From the NCBI GenBank assembly GCA_032160545.1, contig JAVHVN010000026.1, positions 1 to 14,209 of the forward strand: a DNA stretch of 14,209 bases, given 5' to 3'. Below the pieces are notes generated by a model that was not told where the DNA came from, searched no databases, and was given only the letters and a program-made list of their open reading frames with translations. Positions 5,783-13,336 of the stretch are shown piece after piece (the stretch's first letter is position 1; each line of letters opens with the position of its first letter). Origin of the DNA: DATGFB01 sp032160545. GTDB lineage: Bacteria > Actinomycetota > Actinomycetes > Mycobacteriales > Jatrophihabitantaceae. The position numbers and the translations under genes are program-made.

Positions 5783-7541
5783 TCGTGAGCACCCCGGCAT
5801 CGAGGTGGCTGCGGATCTCGGGAGCAGCCGAGCGCACCGCGTCCGCCGCCTCGTCGTCCAGGCGTGACTGGGACGCCCGTTCGGCGTCGACGCGGGCGGT
5901 GTACTGCGTGATCTCGCGCAGTCGCGAGGCGTCGTCCCACCCGAGTATCCGGCCCATCAGCTCGGCGACCTCGTCGGCCGACTCGACGCCCCGGTGCGGG
6001 TACTCGATCGAGATCCTCGTCCGCCGCGTGAGGACGTCCTCGAGGTGCAGCGCACCCTCGTGCGTCACGGCGTAGTGGATCTCGGCAAGCAGGTAGTCAG
6101 GAGCGCCCGACACGGTCGACAGCAGCCGTCGATCGGCGAGCCCGGGCTCGAGCACGTCGCGGATCATCGAGCCGTAGCGGTCGAGCACGTGCCGAACGCG
6201 GTAGGGGTGCAGCCCGTACTCGGCAGCGAGCGCGTCGACCTGGTTGCGCATGGCGAAGTAGCCGTCGGCGCCGAGCAGCGGCACGGAATCCGTGCAGGAC
6301 GGTTGCACTCGCTTGGGCAGGTCGTCGCTCGCCGCGTCGACCGCGTCGGCGGCCATGACCCGGTAGGTCGTGTACTTGCCGCCGGCGATGGAGATCAGCC
6401 CGGGCACGACCCGGGCGACCGCATGTTCGCGCGACAGTTTCGACGTCTCTTCCGACTCGCCCGCGAGCAGCGGGCGCAGCCCGGCGTACACGCCCTCGAT
6501 GTCGGCTTCGGTCAACGGCGTGGTGAGCACCGAATTCACGCGGTCGAGCAGGTAGTCGATGTCGGAGCGCGTCGCGGCGGGGTGCGCGAGGTCGAGATTC
6601 CATTCTGTGTCGGTCGTCCCGATCAGCCAGTGGTTCTTCCACGGGATCACGAACAGCACCGAGGCGCTCGTGCGCAGGATCAGCCCCGCGTCACCGACGA
6701 TGCGCTCGCGCGGCACCACGATGTGCACGCCCTTGGACGACCGCACGCGAAAGCGCCCCCGTCCGCCGCTGAGCGCCTGGATCTCGTCGGTCCAGACCCC
6801 GGTGCAGTTCAGGACGACCCCTGCGGCGACCGTCGTCTCGCGGCCGTCCTCGGCATCGCGCACCACGACACCGACCACGCGGTCGGACTCGCGGGCGAAG
6901 CCGACGGCCTGCGTGGACGACCGCACGACCGCTCCGTAGCGGGCCGCCGTGCGCGCGACAGTGAGCGTGTGCCGGGCGTCGTCGGCCTGCGCGTCGAAGT
7001 AGCGCACGGCCCCCACCAGCGAGTCAGGGCGCAGCCCCGGGAACATGCGCAGTGCCGCGCGCCGGGTCAGGTGCTTCTGGCCGGGGACACTGTTCTGCCC
7101 GCCCATCGTGTCGTAGAGCAGCAGCCCCGCGGCGACATACGGGCGCTCCCACCCGCGGTGGGTCAGCGGGTACAGGAACGGGACGGGCTTCACCAGGTGC
7201 GGGGCGAGCCGCGTGGTCATCAGCTCACGTTCGCGCAGTGCCTCGCGCACCAGCCCGAACTCGAGCTGCTCGAGGTAGCGCAGCCCGCCGTGGAAGAGCT
7301 TCGACGACCGGCTCGAGGTTCCCGCCGCCCAGTCGCGCGCCTCGACGAGGGCGACCGACAGACCGCGAGTCGCGGCGTCGAGCGCCGCCCCCGCGCCGGT
7401 GACGCCGCCGCCGATGACCACGACGTCGAAGTCGTCGTCCTGCAGCCGGTGCCACGCGGCTTCGCGGTAGGCGGCGTCCAACCGGGAGGCCGCACCCCCT
7501 TTCGGGATCGTCGGCACGTGCTCCGGGACGCCTGCCTCCAC
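5778..7541 (-). CDS. glpD: Glycerol-3-phosphate dehydrogenase, aerobic FAD-dependent
   Basis: A membrane-associated flavoenzyme that oxidises glycerol-3-phosphate to dihydroxyacetone phosphate and passes electrons to quinone. The 587 residues agree with the family. The FAD-binding Rossmann motif VVIGGGVTGAG is at 41-51, followed by the family signature SSRSSKLFHGGLRYLE (76-91). FAD and substrate region motifs follow at WLIGTTDTEW (305-314), YAGLRPLL (352-359) and IAGGKYTTYRVMA (385-397), and the C-terminal helical domain runs from about 415 to 560. The GTG at 7541 is chosen because TAGCTT ends 7 nt before it; a second GTG at 7517 would give 579 residues. Any longer form would overlap glpK. 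It diverges from glpK with 18 bp between start codons, so the two steps of glycerol use are probably controlled from one short region. I see no glpF in the window. Confidence 0.95.
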   Translation of the reverse strand: MEAGVPEHVPTIPKGGAASRLDAAYREAAWHRLQDDDFDVVVIGGGVTGAGAALDAATRGLSVALVEARDWAAGTSSRSSKLFHGGLRYLEQLEFGLVREALRERELMTTRLAPHLVKPVPFLYPLTHRGWERPYVAAGLLLYDTMGGQNSVPGQKHLTRRAALRMFPGLRPDSLVGAVRYFDAQADDARHTLTVARTAARYGAVVRSSTQAVGFARESDRVVGVVVRDAEDGRETTVAAGVVLNCTGVWTDEIQALSGGRGRFRVRSSKGVHIVVPRERIVGDAGLILRTSASVLFVIPWKNHWLIGTTDTEWNLDLAHPAATRSDIDYLLDRVNSVLTTPLTEADIEGVYAGLRPLLAGESEETSKLSREHAVARVVPGLISIAGGKYTTYRVMAADAVDAASDDLPKRVQPSCTDSVPLLGADGYFAMRNQVDALAAEYGLHPYRVRHVLDRYGSMIRDVLEPGLADRRLLSTVSGAPDYLLAEIHYAVTHEGALHLEDVLTRRTRISIEYPHRGVESADEVAELMGRILGWDDASRLREITQYTARVDAERASQSRLDDEAADAVRSAAPEIRSHLDAGVLTS

Positions 7542-7559
7542 ACCTGCCAAGCTAGCGCA
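7542..7559. promoter_or_regulatory. 18-bp shared start region of glpD and glpK
   Basis: Only 18 bp lie between two divergent start codons. On the minus strand TAGCTT (7549-7554) sits 7 nt before the glpD GTG and fits a leaderless promoter. It overlaps the palindrome GCTAGC (7551-7556). For glpK, CAAGCT (7548-7553) is at the right distance before ATG 7560 but matches a -10 element poorly; a GGGACG near 7525 is a weak -35 candidate. No Shine-Dalgarno sequence is present for either gene. The -35 region and any operator of each gene must lie inside the other's coding sequence. Confidence 0.5.
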
Positions 7560-9065
7560 ATGGCGAACCCACCCACGGTGGTCGCGGCGATCGACCAGGG
7601 CACGACCTCGACCCGGTGCATCCTGTTCGACCACGACGCGCACATCGTCGCGGTCGAGCAGGTGGAGCATCGCCAGATGCTGCCGCGCGCGGGCTGGGTC
7701 GAGCACGACCCCGCCGAGATCTGGTCGAACACCCGCGCGGCTCTCGCCGGTGCGGCCGCCCGCGCCGAGTTGCGATCGGGTGACGTCGCGGCGGTGGGCA
7801 TCACCAACCAGCGCGAGACGACCGTCGTGTGGGACCGCGCCACCGGCGAACCGATCGCGCCCGCGATCGTCTGGCAGGACACTCGCACGCAGGACATCTG
7901 CGACGAGCTCGGTGCCCTCGGCGGCGGCGCCGAGCGCTACCGCGAGCGCACGGGGCTGCCGCTCGCGACCTACTTCGCCGGCCCCAAGGTGCGCTGGCTG
8001 CTGGACAACGTGGACGGAGCGCGCCGGCGCGCCGAGAACGGCGAGCTCGCCTTCGGGACGATCGACAGCTGGCTGGTGTGGAACCTCAGCGGCGGGCTGC
8101 ACGTCACCGACCCGACGAATGCGTCGCGCACGATGCTGATGGACCTCGCCTCACTGCAATGGGACGAGTCGATTGCCGACGAGATGGGTGTTCCCACCGC
8201 GATGCTGCCCGAGATCCGCTCGTCGTCGGAGGTGTACGCCGAGGTCCGCGAGCGCGGCCCGCTGGCGGGCGTCCCGATTGCCGGCATCCTCGGCGATCAG
8301 CAGGCCGCGACCTTCGGCCAGGCCTGTCTGCGTCCCGGCGAGGCCAAGAACACTTATGGCACCGGCAATTTCCTGCTGCTGAACACCGGGACGCAGCCGG
8401 TGCTGAGCGACAACGGGCTGATCACCACGGTGTGTTACGCGCTCGGCGACGAACCGCCCGTGTACGCCCTCGAGGGCTCGATCGCGGTCACCGGATCGCT
8501 CGTCCAGTGGCTGCGCGACAACCTCGGGCTGATCGCGTCGGCGGCAGAGATCGAGACGCTCGCCCGCACCGTCGACGACAACGGCGGGGCGTACTTCGTT
8601 CCGGCCTTCTCAGGGCTGTTCGCTCCGTACTGGCGCGCCGACGCACGCGGTGCCCTGGTCGGGCTGACGCGCTACGTCAACCGCGGCCACATCGCGCGCG
8701 CCGCGCTCGAGGCGACCGCGTTCCAGACCCGCGAGGTCGTCGACGCGATGAATGCCGACTCGGGCGTCGCGCTCACCGAGCTGCGCGTCGACGGGGGAAT
8801 GGTCGGCAACGAGCTGCTCATGCAGTTCCAGGCCGACATCCTCGCGGTGCCCGTCGTGCGTCCCGTCGTCTCCGAGACGACCGCGTTGGGCGCCGCATAC
8901 GCGGCCGGGCTCGCGGTGGGCTTCTGGTCCTCGACCGACGAGATCCGCGACAACTGGTCGGCCGACCGCGTCTGGGAACCCGCCATGGACGCCGTTCGCT
9001 GCGAGCAGCTCTACGCCGAGTGGAAGAAGGCGGTCACGAAGACGTTCGACTGGGTCGGCTCGTGA
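7560..9065 (+). CDS. glpK: Glycerol kinase
   Basis: A cytosolic FGGY-family kinase that phosphorylates glycerol with ATP to give sn-glycerol-3-phosphate, the substrate of glpD next door. The 501 residues match the family (about 500). Visible motifs are the ATP-binding AIDQGTTSTR (10-19), the substrate motif GITNQRET (80-87), WQDTR (105-109), the catalytic base Asp246 in GILGDQQAATFGQ, KNTYGTGNF (263-271), and the second phosphate motif VDGGMVGNELLMQ (410-422). In low-GC Gram-positive glycerol kinases a histidine in the NIHKLEWD loop is phosphorylated by HPr; here the aligned stretch reads DLASLQWD (195-202), so that histidine is absent and this control should not apply. The ATG at 7560 has no ribosome-binding site. 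The last bases overlap the next gene as GTGA. Confidence 0.96.
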   Translation: MANPPTVVAAIDQGTTSTRCILFDHDAHIVAVEQVEHRQMLPRAGWVEHDPAEIWSNTRAALAGAAARAELRSGDVAAVGITNQRETTVVWDRATGEPIAPAIVWQDTRTQDICDELGALGGGAERYRERTGLPLATYFAGPKVRWLLDNVDGARRRAENGELAFGTIDSWLVWNLSGGLHVTDPTNASRTMLMDLASLQWDESIADEMGVPTAMLPEIRSSSEVYAEVRERGPLAGVPIAGILGDQQAATFGQACLRPGEAKNTYGTGNFLLLNTGTQPVLSDNGLITTVCYALGDEPPVYALEGSIAVTGSLVQWLRDNLGLIASAAEIETLARTVDDNGGAYFVPAFSGLFAPYWRADARGALVGLTRYVNRGHIARAALEATAFQTREVVDAMNADSGVALTELRVDGGMVGNELLMQFQADILAVPVVRPVVSETTALGAAYAAGLAVGFWSSTDEIRDNWSADRVWEPAMDAVRCEQLYAEWKKAVTKTFDWVGS

Positions 9066-10294
9066 GGCGGCGCGCGGTCGCGGCCGGTGCGGCGGCGTCC
9101 GGCCTCGCGGCCGTGCTGGCAGCGTGCACCTCGGGCCCGTCCCACGGTCCTGCGCAGAGTCTGCCGGCGAGGTCGACATCGGTCGGCTCGTCGACGGTTG
9201 GCACGCCCGCCACGTCCGTGCCGCCGACCGCCACCACTTCGACGGCACGGCCCACGCCACCTCCCGACGCTGCGCATGCGCTGCTCGCCCGGATGAGCCT
9301 CGCCCAGCGGGTCGGCCAGTTGCTGATGGTCGACTGCCCGACGACCGGTGTCGCACCGGCCACGGTGACCGCGATCCAGGCCGATGCCGTCGGGTCGGTC
9401 ATCCTCGACGGGACGAGCTACCTGAGCCTTGCCCGGACGGCGGCGATCACCGCGCAGCTCGAGGCAGACAACCCGTCCGCCGCCAAGCTGCTGATCGCGA
9501 CCGACCAGGAGGGCGGCCAGGTGCAGCGACTGCGCGGGCCGGGCTTCTCGGCGATCCCCGACGCTCTCACGCAGGGCGGGACGGACCCTGCGACGTTGCA
9601 GGGCGACGCGCAGGTGTGGGGCGCACAGCTGCGGGCCGCCGGCGTGACGATCGACCTCGCCCCCGTGCTCGACACGGTTCCGCCCGGGTCGACGGGCAAC
9701 GCGCCGATCGGCGACCTCGACCGCGAATACGGGCACGACCCCGCGACTGTCACGGCGCACGGCATGGCGGTGGCACGTGGCCTCGCCGCCGCAGGCGTCG
9801 AGGCCACGGTCAAGCACTTCCCCGGCCTGGGACGGGTCGAGGGCAACACCGACCTCAGCAGCGGAGTGGTCGACAGCGTGACGACCAGGCACGACCCCTA
9901 TCTCGCGCCGTTCGCGGCGGCGGTGCGGGCGCACGTCCCGTTCGTCATGATGTCCACCGCCGTCTACGCGCGCATCGATCCCGATCGACCCGCGGCCTTC
10001 TCGCCCACCGTCGTCACGGGCATGCTGCGGCAGGACCTCGGCTTCACCGGTGTCGTGATCAGCGACGACGTCGGCAAGGCTGCCCAGGTCAGCGGGTACT
10101 CACTCGGCGAGCGGGCCGTGGACTTCGTCGCCGCCGGGGGCGACATCGTGCTCACGGTCGACGCGACGCAGGCCGGCCCGATGACGGCGGCCCTCGTCGC
10201 CCGGGCCCTCAGCGACCGCTCGTTCGCGCAGCTCGTCGACACCGCGGCGCTGCGCGTGCTCGAGGCGAAGCAGGCCCGCGGCCTGCTCGACTGA
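9062..10294 (+). CDS. Glycoside hydrolase family 3 lipoprotein (NagZ/LpqI-like) lacking the usual catalytic dyad
   Basis: A 410-residue exported lipoprotein. The N-terminus MRRRAVAAGAAASGLAAVLAAC has consecutive arginines (possibly Tat) and a lipobox LAAC ending at Cys22. A Ser/Thr/Pro-rich linker (23-70) follows, then a family 3 barrel with MSLAQRVGQLLMV (78-90), ATDQEGGQVQRL (146-157), ATVKHFPGLGR (248-258) and the nucleophile region GVVISDDVG (330-338). Relatives such as NagZ and mycobacterial LpqI remove N-acetylglucosamine from wall fragments. NagZ carries KH[FI]PG[HL]Gx4D[ST]H, whose Asp-His dyad is the acid/base; here the end of that motif is NTD (262-264), so both dyad residues are replaced. 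Activity or specificity may differ. The GTG at 9062 overlaps the glpK stop as GTGA, giving translational coupling with no obvious metabolic link. Confidence 0.87.
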   Translation: MRRRAVAAGAAASGLAAVLAACTSGPSHGPAQSLPARSTSVGSSTVGTPATSVPPTATTSTARPTPPPDAAHALLARMSLAQRVGQLLMVDCPTTGVAPATVTAIQADAVGSVILDGTSYLSLARTAAITAQLEADNPSAAKLLIATDQEGGQVQRLRGPGFSAIPDALTQGGTDPATLQGDAQVWGAQLRAAGVTIDLAPVLDTVPPGSTGNAPIGDLDREYGHDPATVTAHGMAVARGLAAAGVEATVKHFPGLGRVEGNTDLSSGVVDSVTTRHDPYLAPFAAAVRAHVPFVMMSTAVYARIDPDRPAAFSPTVVTGMLRQDLGFTGVVISDDVGKAAQVSGYSLGERAVDFVAAGGDIVLTVDATQAGPMTAALVARALSDRSFAQLVDTAALRVLEAKQARGLLD

Positions 10295-10302
10295 CTCAGG
10301 CC
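10271..10302. terminator. Alternating hairpins at the junction of the GH3 lipoprotein gene and add
   Basis: CAGGCC (10271-10276) can pair with GGCCTG (10280-10285) around a three-base loop, and the same GGCCTG can pair with a second CAGGCC (10297-10302) around an 11-base loop. The second hairpin encloses the plus-strand stop (10292-10294) and part of the minus-strand stop (10296-10298). The hairpins mirror on the other strand, so they could end transcription in both directions. No T-run is present. Confidence 0.35.
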
Positions 10303-11372
10303 ATCAGCAGCGCGTACGCCGGCTTGATGCTGCCGTTGATGAGTTCGAGCCGCTCGTCGAAGGGGATGAAGGCGCTCTTCATCGCATTGATGGTGAACCA
10401 CTGCAGGTCGCGCCAGCCGTAGCCGAACGCCTCGACGAGCAGGGACATCTCCCGTGACATCGACGTGCCGCTCATCAGCCGGTTGTCGGTGTTCACCGTG
10501 ACGCGGAACTGCAACTGGCGCAGCAGCCCGATCGGGTGCTCGGCGACAGAGGTGGCGGCGCCTGTCTGCACATTCGACGACGGGCACATCTCGAGGGGGA
10601 TGCGCTTGTCGCGGACGTACTGGGCCAGACGCCCGAGCTTCTTGCTCGCGGTGATGTCGTCGATGATGCGCACCCCGTGGCCGAGCCGGTCGGTGCCGCA
10701 GTACTGGATCGCCTCCCAGATCGAAGGCAACCCGAACGCCTCACCGGCGTGGATCGTGAAGTGGAAGTTCTCCCGGCGCAGGTACTCGAACGCGTCGAGG
10801 TGTCGGCTCGGCGGGAAACCGGCCTCGGCACCCGCGATGTCGAAGCCCACGACGCCCTTGTCGCGGTAGGCGACAGCGAGTTCGGCGATCTCGCGCGAGC
10901 GGGCGGCGTGGCGCATCGCGGTCACGATCGCCCCGACGCGGATCTCATGTCCGGCCGCCGCGGCCGCCGCCTCGCCCTCGCGGAAGCCCTGCAGCACGGC
11001 GTCCACGACCTGGTCGAGCGTCAGCCCCTCGTCGACGTGCTGTTCGGGTGCCCAGCGGATCTCGGCGTACACGACTCCGTCGGCCGCGAGATCCTCGACC
11101 GCCTCGCGGGCGACCCGGGCGAGGCCGCCGGTCGTCTGCATCACGCCGACCGTGTGCGCGAACGTCTCGAGGTAGCGCTCGAGGGATCCGGAATCGGCCG
11201 CCTCGCGGAACCACCGGGCCAGCCCGGCCGCGTCGCCCGCGGGCAACGGACCGTACCCGACCTCACGGGCCAGCTCGAGGACGGTCTCGGGCCGGACCCC
11301 TCCGTCGAGGTGGTCGTGCAGCAGCACCTTGGGGGCGGCGATGATCGCGGCGGCGTCGAGCGGGGTCGGCAT
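10296..11372 (-). CDS. add: Adenosine deaminase
   Basis: A cytosolic zinc enzyme that turns adenosine or deoxyadenosine into inosine or deoxyinosine for salvage. The 358 residues fit the family. Metal and catalytic residues are visible: His19 and His21 in LLHDHLDGG, His208 and Glu211 in TIHAGEAFG, His232 in RLGHGVRI, and zinc-binding Asp296 in VTVNTDN (291-297). The NTDN in place of the common NTDD is, from memory, usual in mycobacterial relatives. The ATG at 11372 is chosen because it gives the usual short N-terminus (PLDAAAIIAAPKVLLHDHLDGG) and lies 6 nt after a TACGGT -10 element; longer frames lack support. It ends 1 bp from the convergent lipoprotein gene and diverges from the ABC exporter. 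Confidence 0.95.
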   Translation of the reverse strand: MPTPLDAAAIIAAPKVLLHDHLDGGVRPETVLELAREVGYGPLPAGDAAGLARWFREAADSGSLERYLETFAHTVGVMQTTGGLARVAREAVEDLAADGVVYAEIRWAPEQHVDEGLTLDQVVDAVLQGFREGEAAAAAAGHEIRVGAIVTAMRHAARSREIAELAVAYRDKGVVGFDIAGAEAGFPPSRHLDAFEYLRRENFHFTIHAGEAFGLPSIWEAIQYCGTDRLGHGVRIIDDITASKKLGRLAQYVRDKRIPLEMCPSSNVQTGAATSVAEHPIGLLRQLQFRVTVNTDNRLMSGTSMSREMSLLVEAFGYGWRDLQWFTINAMKSAFIPFDERLELINGSIKPAYALLMA

Positions 11373-11378
11373 GCGGCC

Positions 11379-11384
11379 ACCGTA
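11379..11384 (-). promoter_or_regulatory. Likely -10 element of add (leaderless)
   Basis: TACGGT on the minus strand fits TAnnnT and ends 6 nt before the ATG at 11372, with no Shine-Dalgarno sequence. A weak -35-like TTCGAG sits about 17 nt further upstream. Confidence 0.45.
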
Positions 11385-11455
11385 TCGGCACCGTGGGATG
11401 CCTCGAAGTTCCTTGCCCGCCGAGCTTTTCCCTCCCCGAGGTGGTAAGAGTAACG

Positions 11456-11469
11456 GCGGCAATAGCCGC
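11456..11469 (+). promoter_or_regulatory. Small inverted repeat ahead of the ABC exporter
   Basis: GCGGC-AATA-GCCGC is a five-pair inverted repeat with a four-base centre, 23 nt before the ATG at 11493. It could be a small operator for a local regulator or a leader hairpin. No convincing -10 element for the exporter was found in the 120-bp gap, so its position relative to the promoter is unknown. Confidence 0.3.
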
Positions 11470-11492
11470 TAATCGGACGACCCCGAGGATCG

Positions 11493-12476
11493 ATGCACTC
11501 AGCAGCCGTGCAGGTGGCCAATCTCGTCAAGCGGTACGGCGAGGTCGAGGCCGTGCGTGGCATCGACCTCGAGATCCCCATCGGTGAGGTGTTCGGCTTC
11601 CTCGGACCGAACGGCGCCGGCAAGTCCACCGTCATCAACATGCTCTGCACGCTGGTGACACCGACGGCCGGCACTGCCGAGGTGGCGGGGTACGACGTCG
11701 TCCGGCAGCGCGACCTCGTACGCCGGCACATCGGGCTCGTCTTCCAGGACACCACCCTCGACACCTACATGACCGCCGAGCGCAACCTGCGGCTGCACGC
11801 CGAGTTGTACGGCGTCCCGCGCGACGCGGTGGACGCCCGGTTGCACCAGGTACTCGACATGGTCGGGCTGTGGGATCGGCGCACCAGCAAGGTCGGCACG
11901 TTCTCCGGCGGCATGAAGCGCAGGCTTGAGATCGCCCGCGGCCTGCTGCACTCGCCCCGGGTGCTCTTCCTCGACGAGCCGACCGTGGGGCTGGACCCGC
12001 AGACCCGCTCGTCCATCTGGGGCTACATCGCCGAACTGCGCAAGGCGGAGGACATCACGATCTTCATGACCACCCACTACATGGACGAGGCCGAGTACTG
12101 CGACCGGATCGCGATCATGGACTCCGGCCGGATCATCGCGATCGACACGCCCGAGGATCTCAAGGCGAGCGTCGGTGACGACCGCGTCCAGATCCACACC
12201 GACGACGATCGCGCCGCCATCCAGGCGCTCGAGGTCCGCTTCGGCCTTTCCGCGTCGATATCCGAGGGCGCGGTGACGTTCCGCGTTCCGCAGGGCGAGC
12301 AGTTCGTCCCCAAGCTGTTCGCCGAGTTCCCGATACCGATCCGGTCGATCAACGTGTCCCGGCCCTCGCTCGACGACGTCTTCATGTCCTACACCGGTTC
12401 GACGATCCGCGACGCCGAGGCGTCGGGAGGCGACCGCGTGCGCCGCACCGCGCAGATCTTCGGACGCGGCAGGTGA
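11493..12476 (+). CDS. ABC exporter ATP-binding subunit, DrrA-like
   Basis: The cytosolic ATPase of an ABC-2 type exporter, 327 residues. It carries Walker A GPNGAGKST (38-46), a Q-loop glutamine in LVFQDTTLD (82-90), the signature FSGGMKRRLEIARGL (137-151), Walker B VLFLDEPTVGLDP (157-169) and the switch histidine in TTHYMDEAE (193-201). The C-terminal extension with SLDDVFMSYTG (292-302) marks the DrrA/NatA group, whose members export drugs, lipids or other small molecules; the substrate here is unknown. A GAGGA lies just before the ATG, so unlike several neighbours this gene seems to have a leader with a ribosome-binding site. The stop overlaps the permease start as GTGA. It diverges from add. 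Confidence 0.93.
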   Translation: MHSAAVQVANLVKRYGEVEAVRGIDLEIPIGEVFGFLGPNGAGKSTVINMLCTLVTPTAGTAEVAGYDVVRQRDLVRRHIGLVFQDTTLDTYMTAERNLRLHAELYGVPRDAVDARLHQVLDMVGLWDRRTSKVGTFSGGMKRRLEIARGLLHSPRVLFLDEPTVGLDPQTRSSIWGYIAELRKAEDITIFMTTHYMDEAEYCDRIAIMDSGRIIAIDTPEDLKASVGDDRVQIHTDDDRAAIQALEVRFGLSASISEGAVTFRVPQGEQFVPKLFAEFPIPIRSINVSRPSLDDVFMSYTGSTIRDAEASGGDRVRRTAQIFGRGR

Positions 12477-13336
12477 CCGCCACCACGCTGTCGCCGGCCC
12501 GGGTCGTGGTCCCGGCCCGCTCCATACGCGGCGAGCTGCGCGCGGTGAAGATGGTCTGGCTGCGCGAGGTCGAGCGCTTCGCGAGCGACCGGCTACGGAT
12601 GATCACGTCACTGATCCAGCCGTTGCTGTTCCTGTTCGTGCTGGGTACCGGCCTGTCCCGGATCGCGTCCGCCGGTACCGGCGGGCTGAACCTGCGCACG
12701 TTTCTCTATCCCGGCATCCTCGCGATGGCGGTGATGTTCACGGCCATGTTCTCGGCGGCATCCATCGTCTGGGACCGCGAGTTCGGGTTCCTGCGCGAGA
12801 TGTTGGTCGCGCCGATCCGGCGCAGCTCGATCGTCATCGGCAAGTGCCTCGGCGGCGCCACGGTGGCCACCTTCCAGGGCGTGCTCGTCATCTGCCTCGC
12901 CGGTCTGGTCGGCGTCCCGTACACGCCCAAGCTGATCATCGAGATCTTCGCGCTGCAGGTGCTGCTCGCCTACACCCTGACCGCGTTCGGCGTCATGGTG
13001 GCGGCTCGCATCAAGCAGATCCAGTCGTTCATGGCGCTCACCCAAATGCTCATCATGCCGCTGTTCTTCGTGTCCGGAGCGATGTTCCCGCTGACCGGGC
13101 TGCCGCCCTGGCTCACCGTCCTGAACCGTCTCGACCCGCTGACCTACGCCGTCGACCCGATGCGCCGCGCGGTGTTCTCGCAGCTCGACCTCGCGCCCGA
13201 CATCCGGGCGCGCCTCGACCCCGGCGTCTCGTGGGGCGGCTGGCACGTCCCGCCGCTCATGTGTGCCGCAGTCGTCGCCGCCATCGGCATCGGGATGACC
13301 GCCGTCGCCATCGCCGAGTTCGCACAGAGCGACTGA
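12473..13336 (+). CDS. ABC-2 type exporter permease, DrrB-like
   Basis: The membrane partner of the preceding ATPase, 287 residues. A cytosolic N-terminus (to about 43) is followed by around six hydrophobic segments near residues 44-60, 80-98, 126-147, 155-177, 188-206 and 260-283. The ABC-2 family traits DREFGFLREMLVAPIRRSSIVIGK (split here as DREFGFLREM, 101-110, and LVAPIRRSSI, 111-120) and a re-entrant MPLFFVSGAMFPLTGLPPW (195-213) are clear, followed by NRLDPLTYAVDPMR (218-231). The GTG at 12473 overlaps the ATPase stop by 4 nt, pointing to coupled translation and a two-protein exporter. It converges on deoA across 8 bp. Substrate cannot be told from sequence. Confidence 0.93.
   Translation: MTATTLSPARVVVPARSIRGELRAVKMVWLREVERFASDRLRMITSLIQPLLFLFVLGTGLSRIASAGTGGLNLRTFLYPGILAMAVMFTAMFSAASIVWDREFGFLREMLVAPIRRSSIVIGKCLGGATVATFQGVLVICLAGLVGVPYTPKLIIEIFALQVLLAYTLTAFGVMVAARIKQIQSFMALTQMLIMPLFFVSGAMFPLTGLPPWLTVLNRLDPLTYAVDPMRRAVFSQLDLAPDIRARLDPGVSWGGWHVPPLMCAAVVAAIGIGMTAVAIAEFAQSD

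Noticed and set aside
5994..7559. Long open frame on the plus strand opposite glpD, running into glpK
   Set aside because: It is the antisense of glpD, rich in Arg, Gly and His with no family motif, as expected from high-GC DNA. glpK begins cleanly at 7560.
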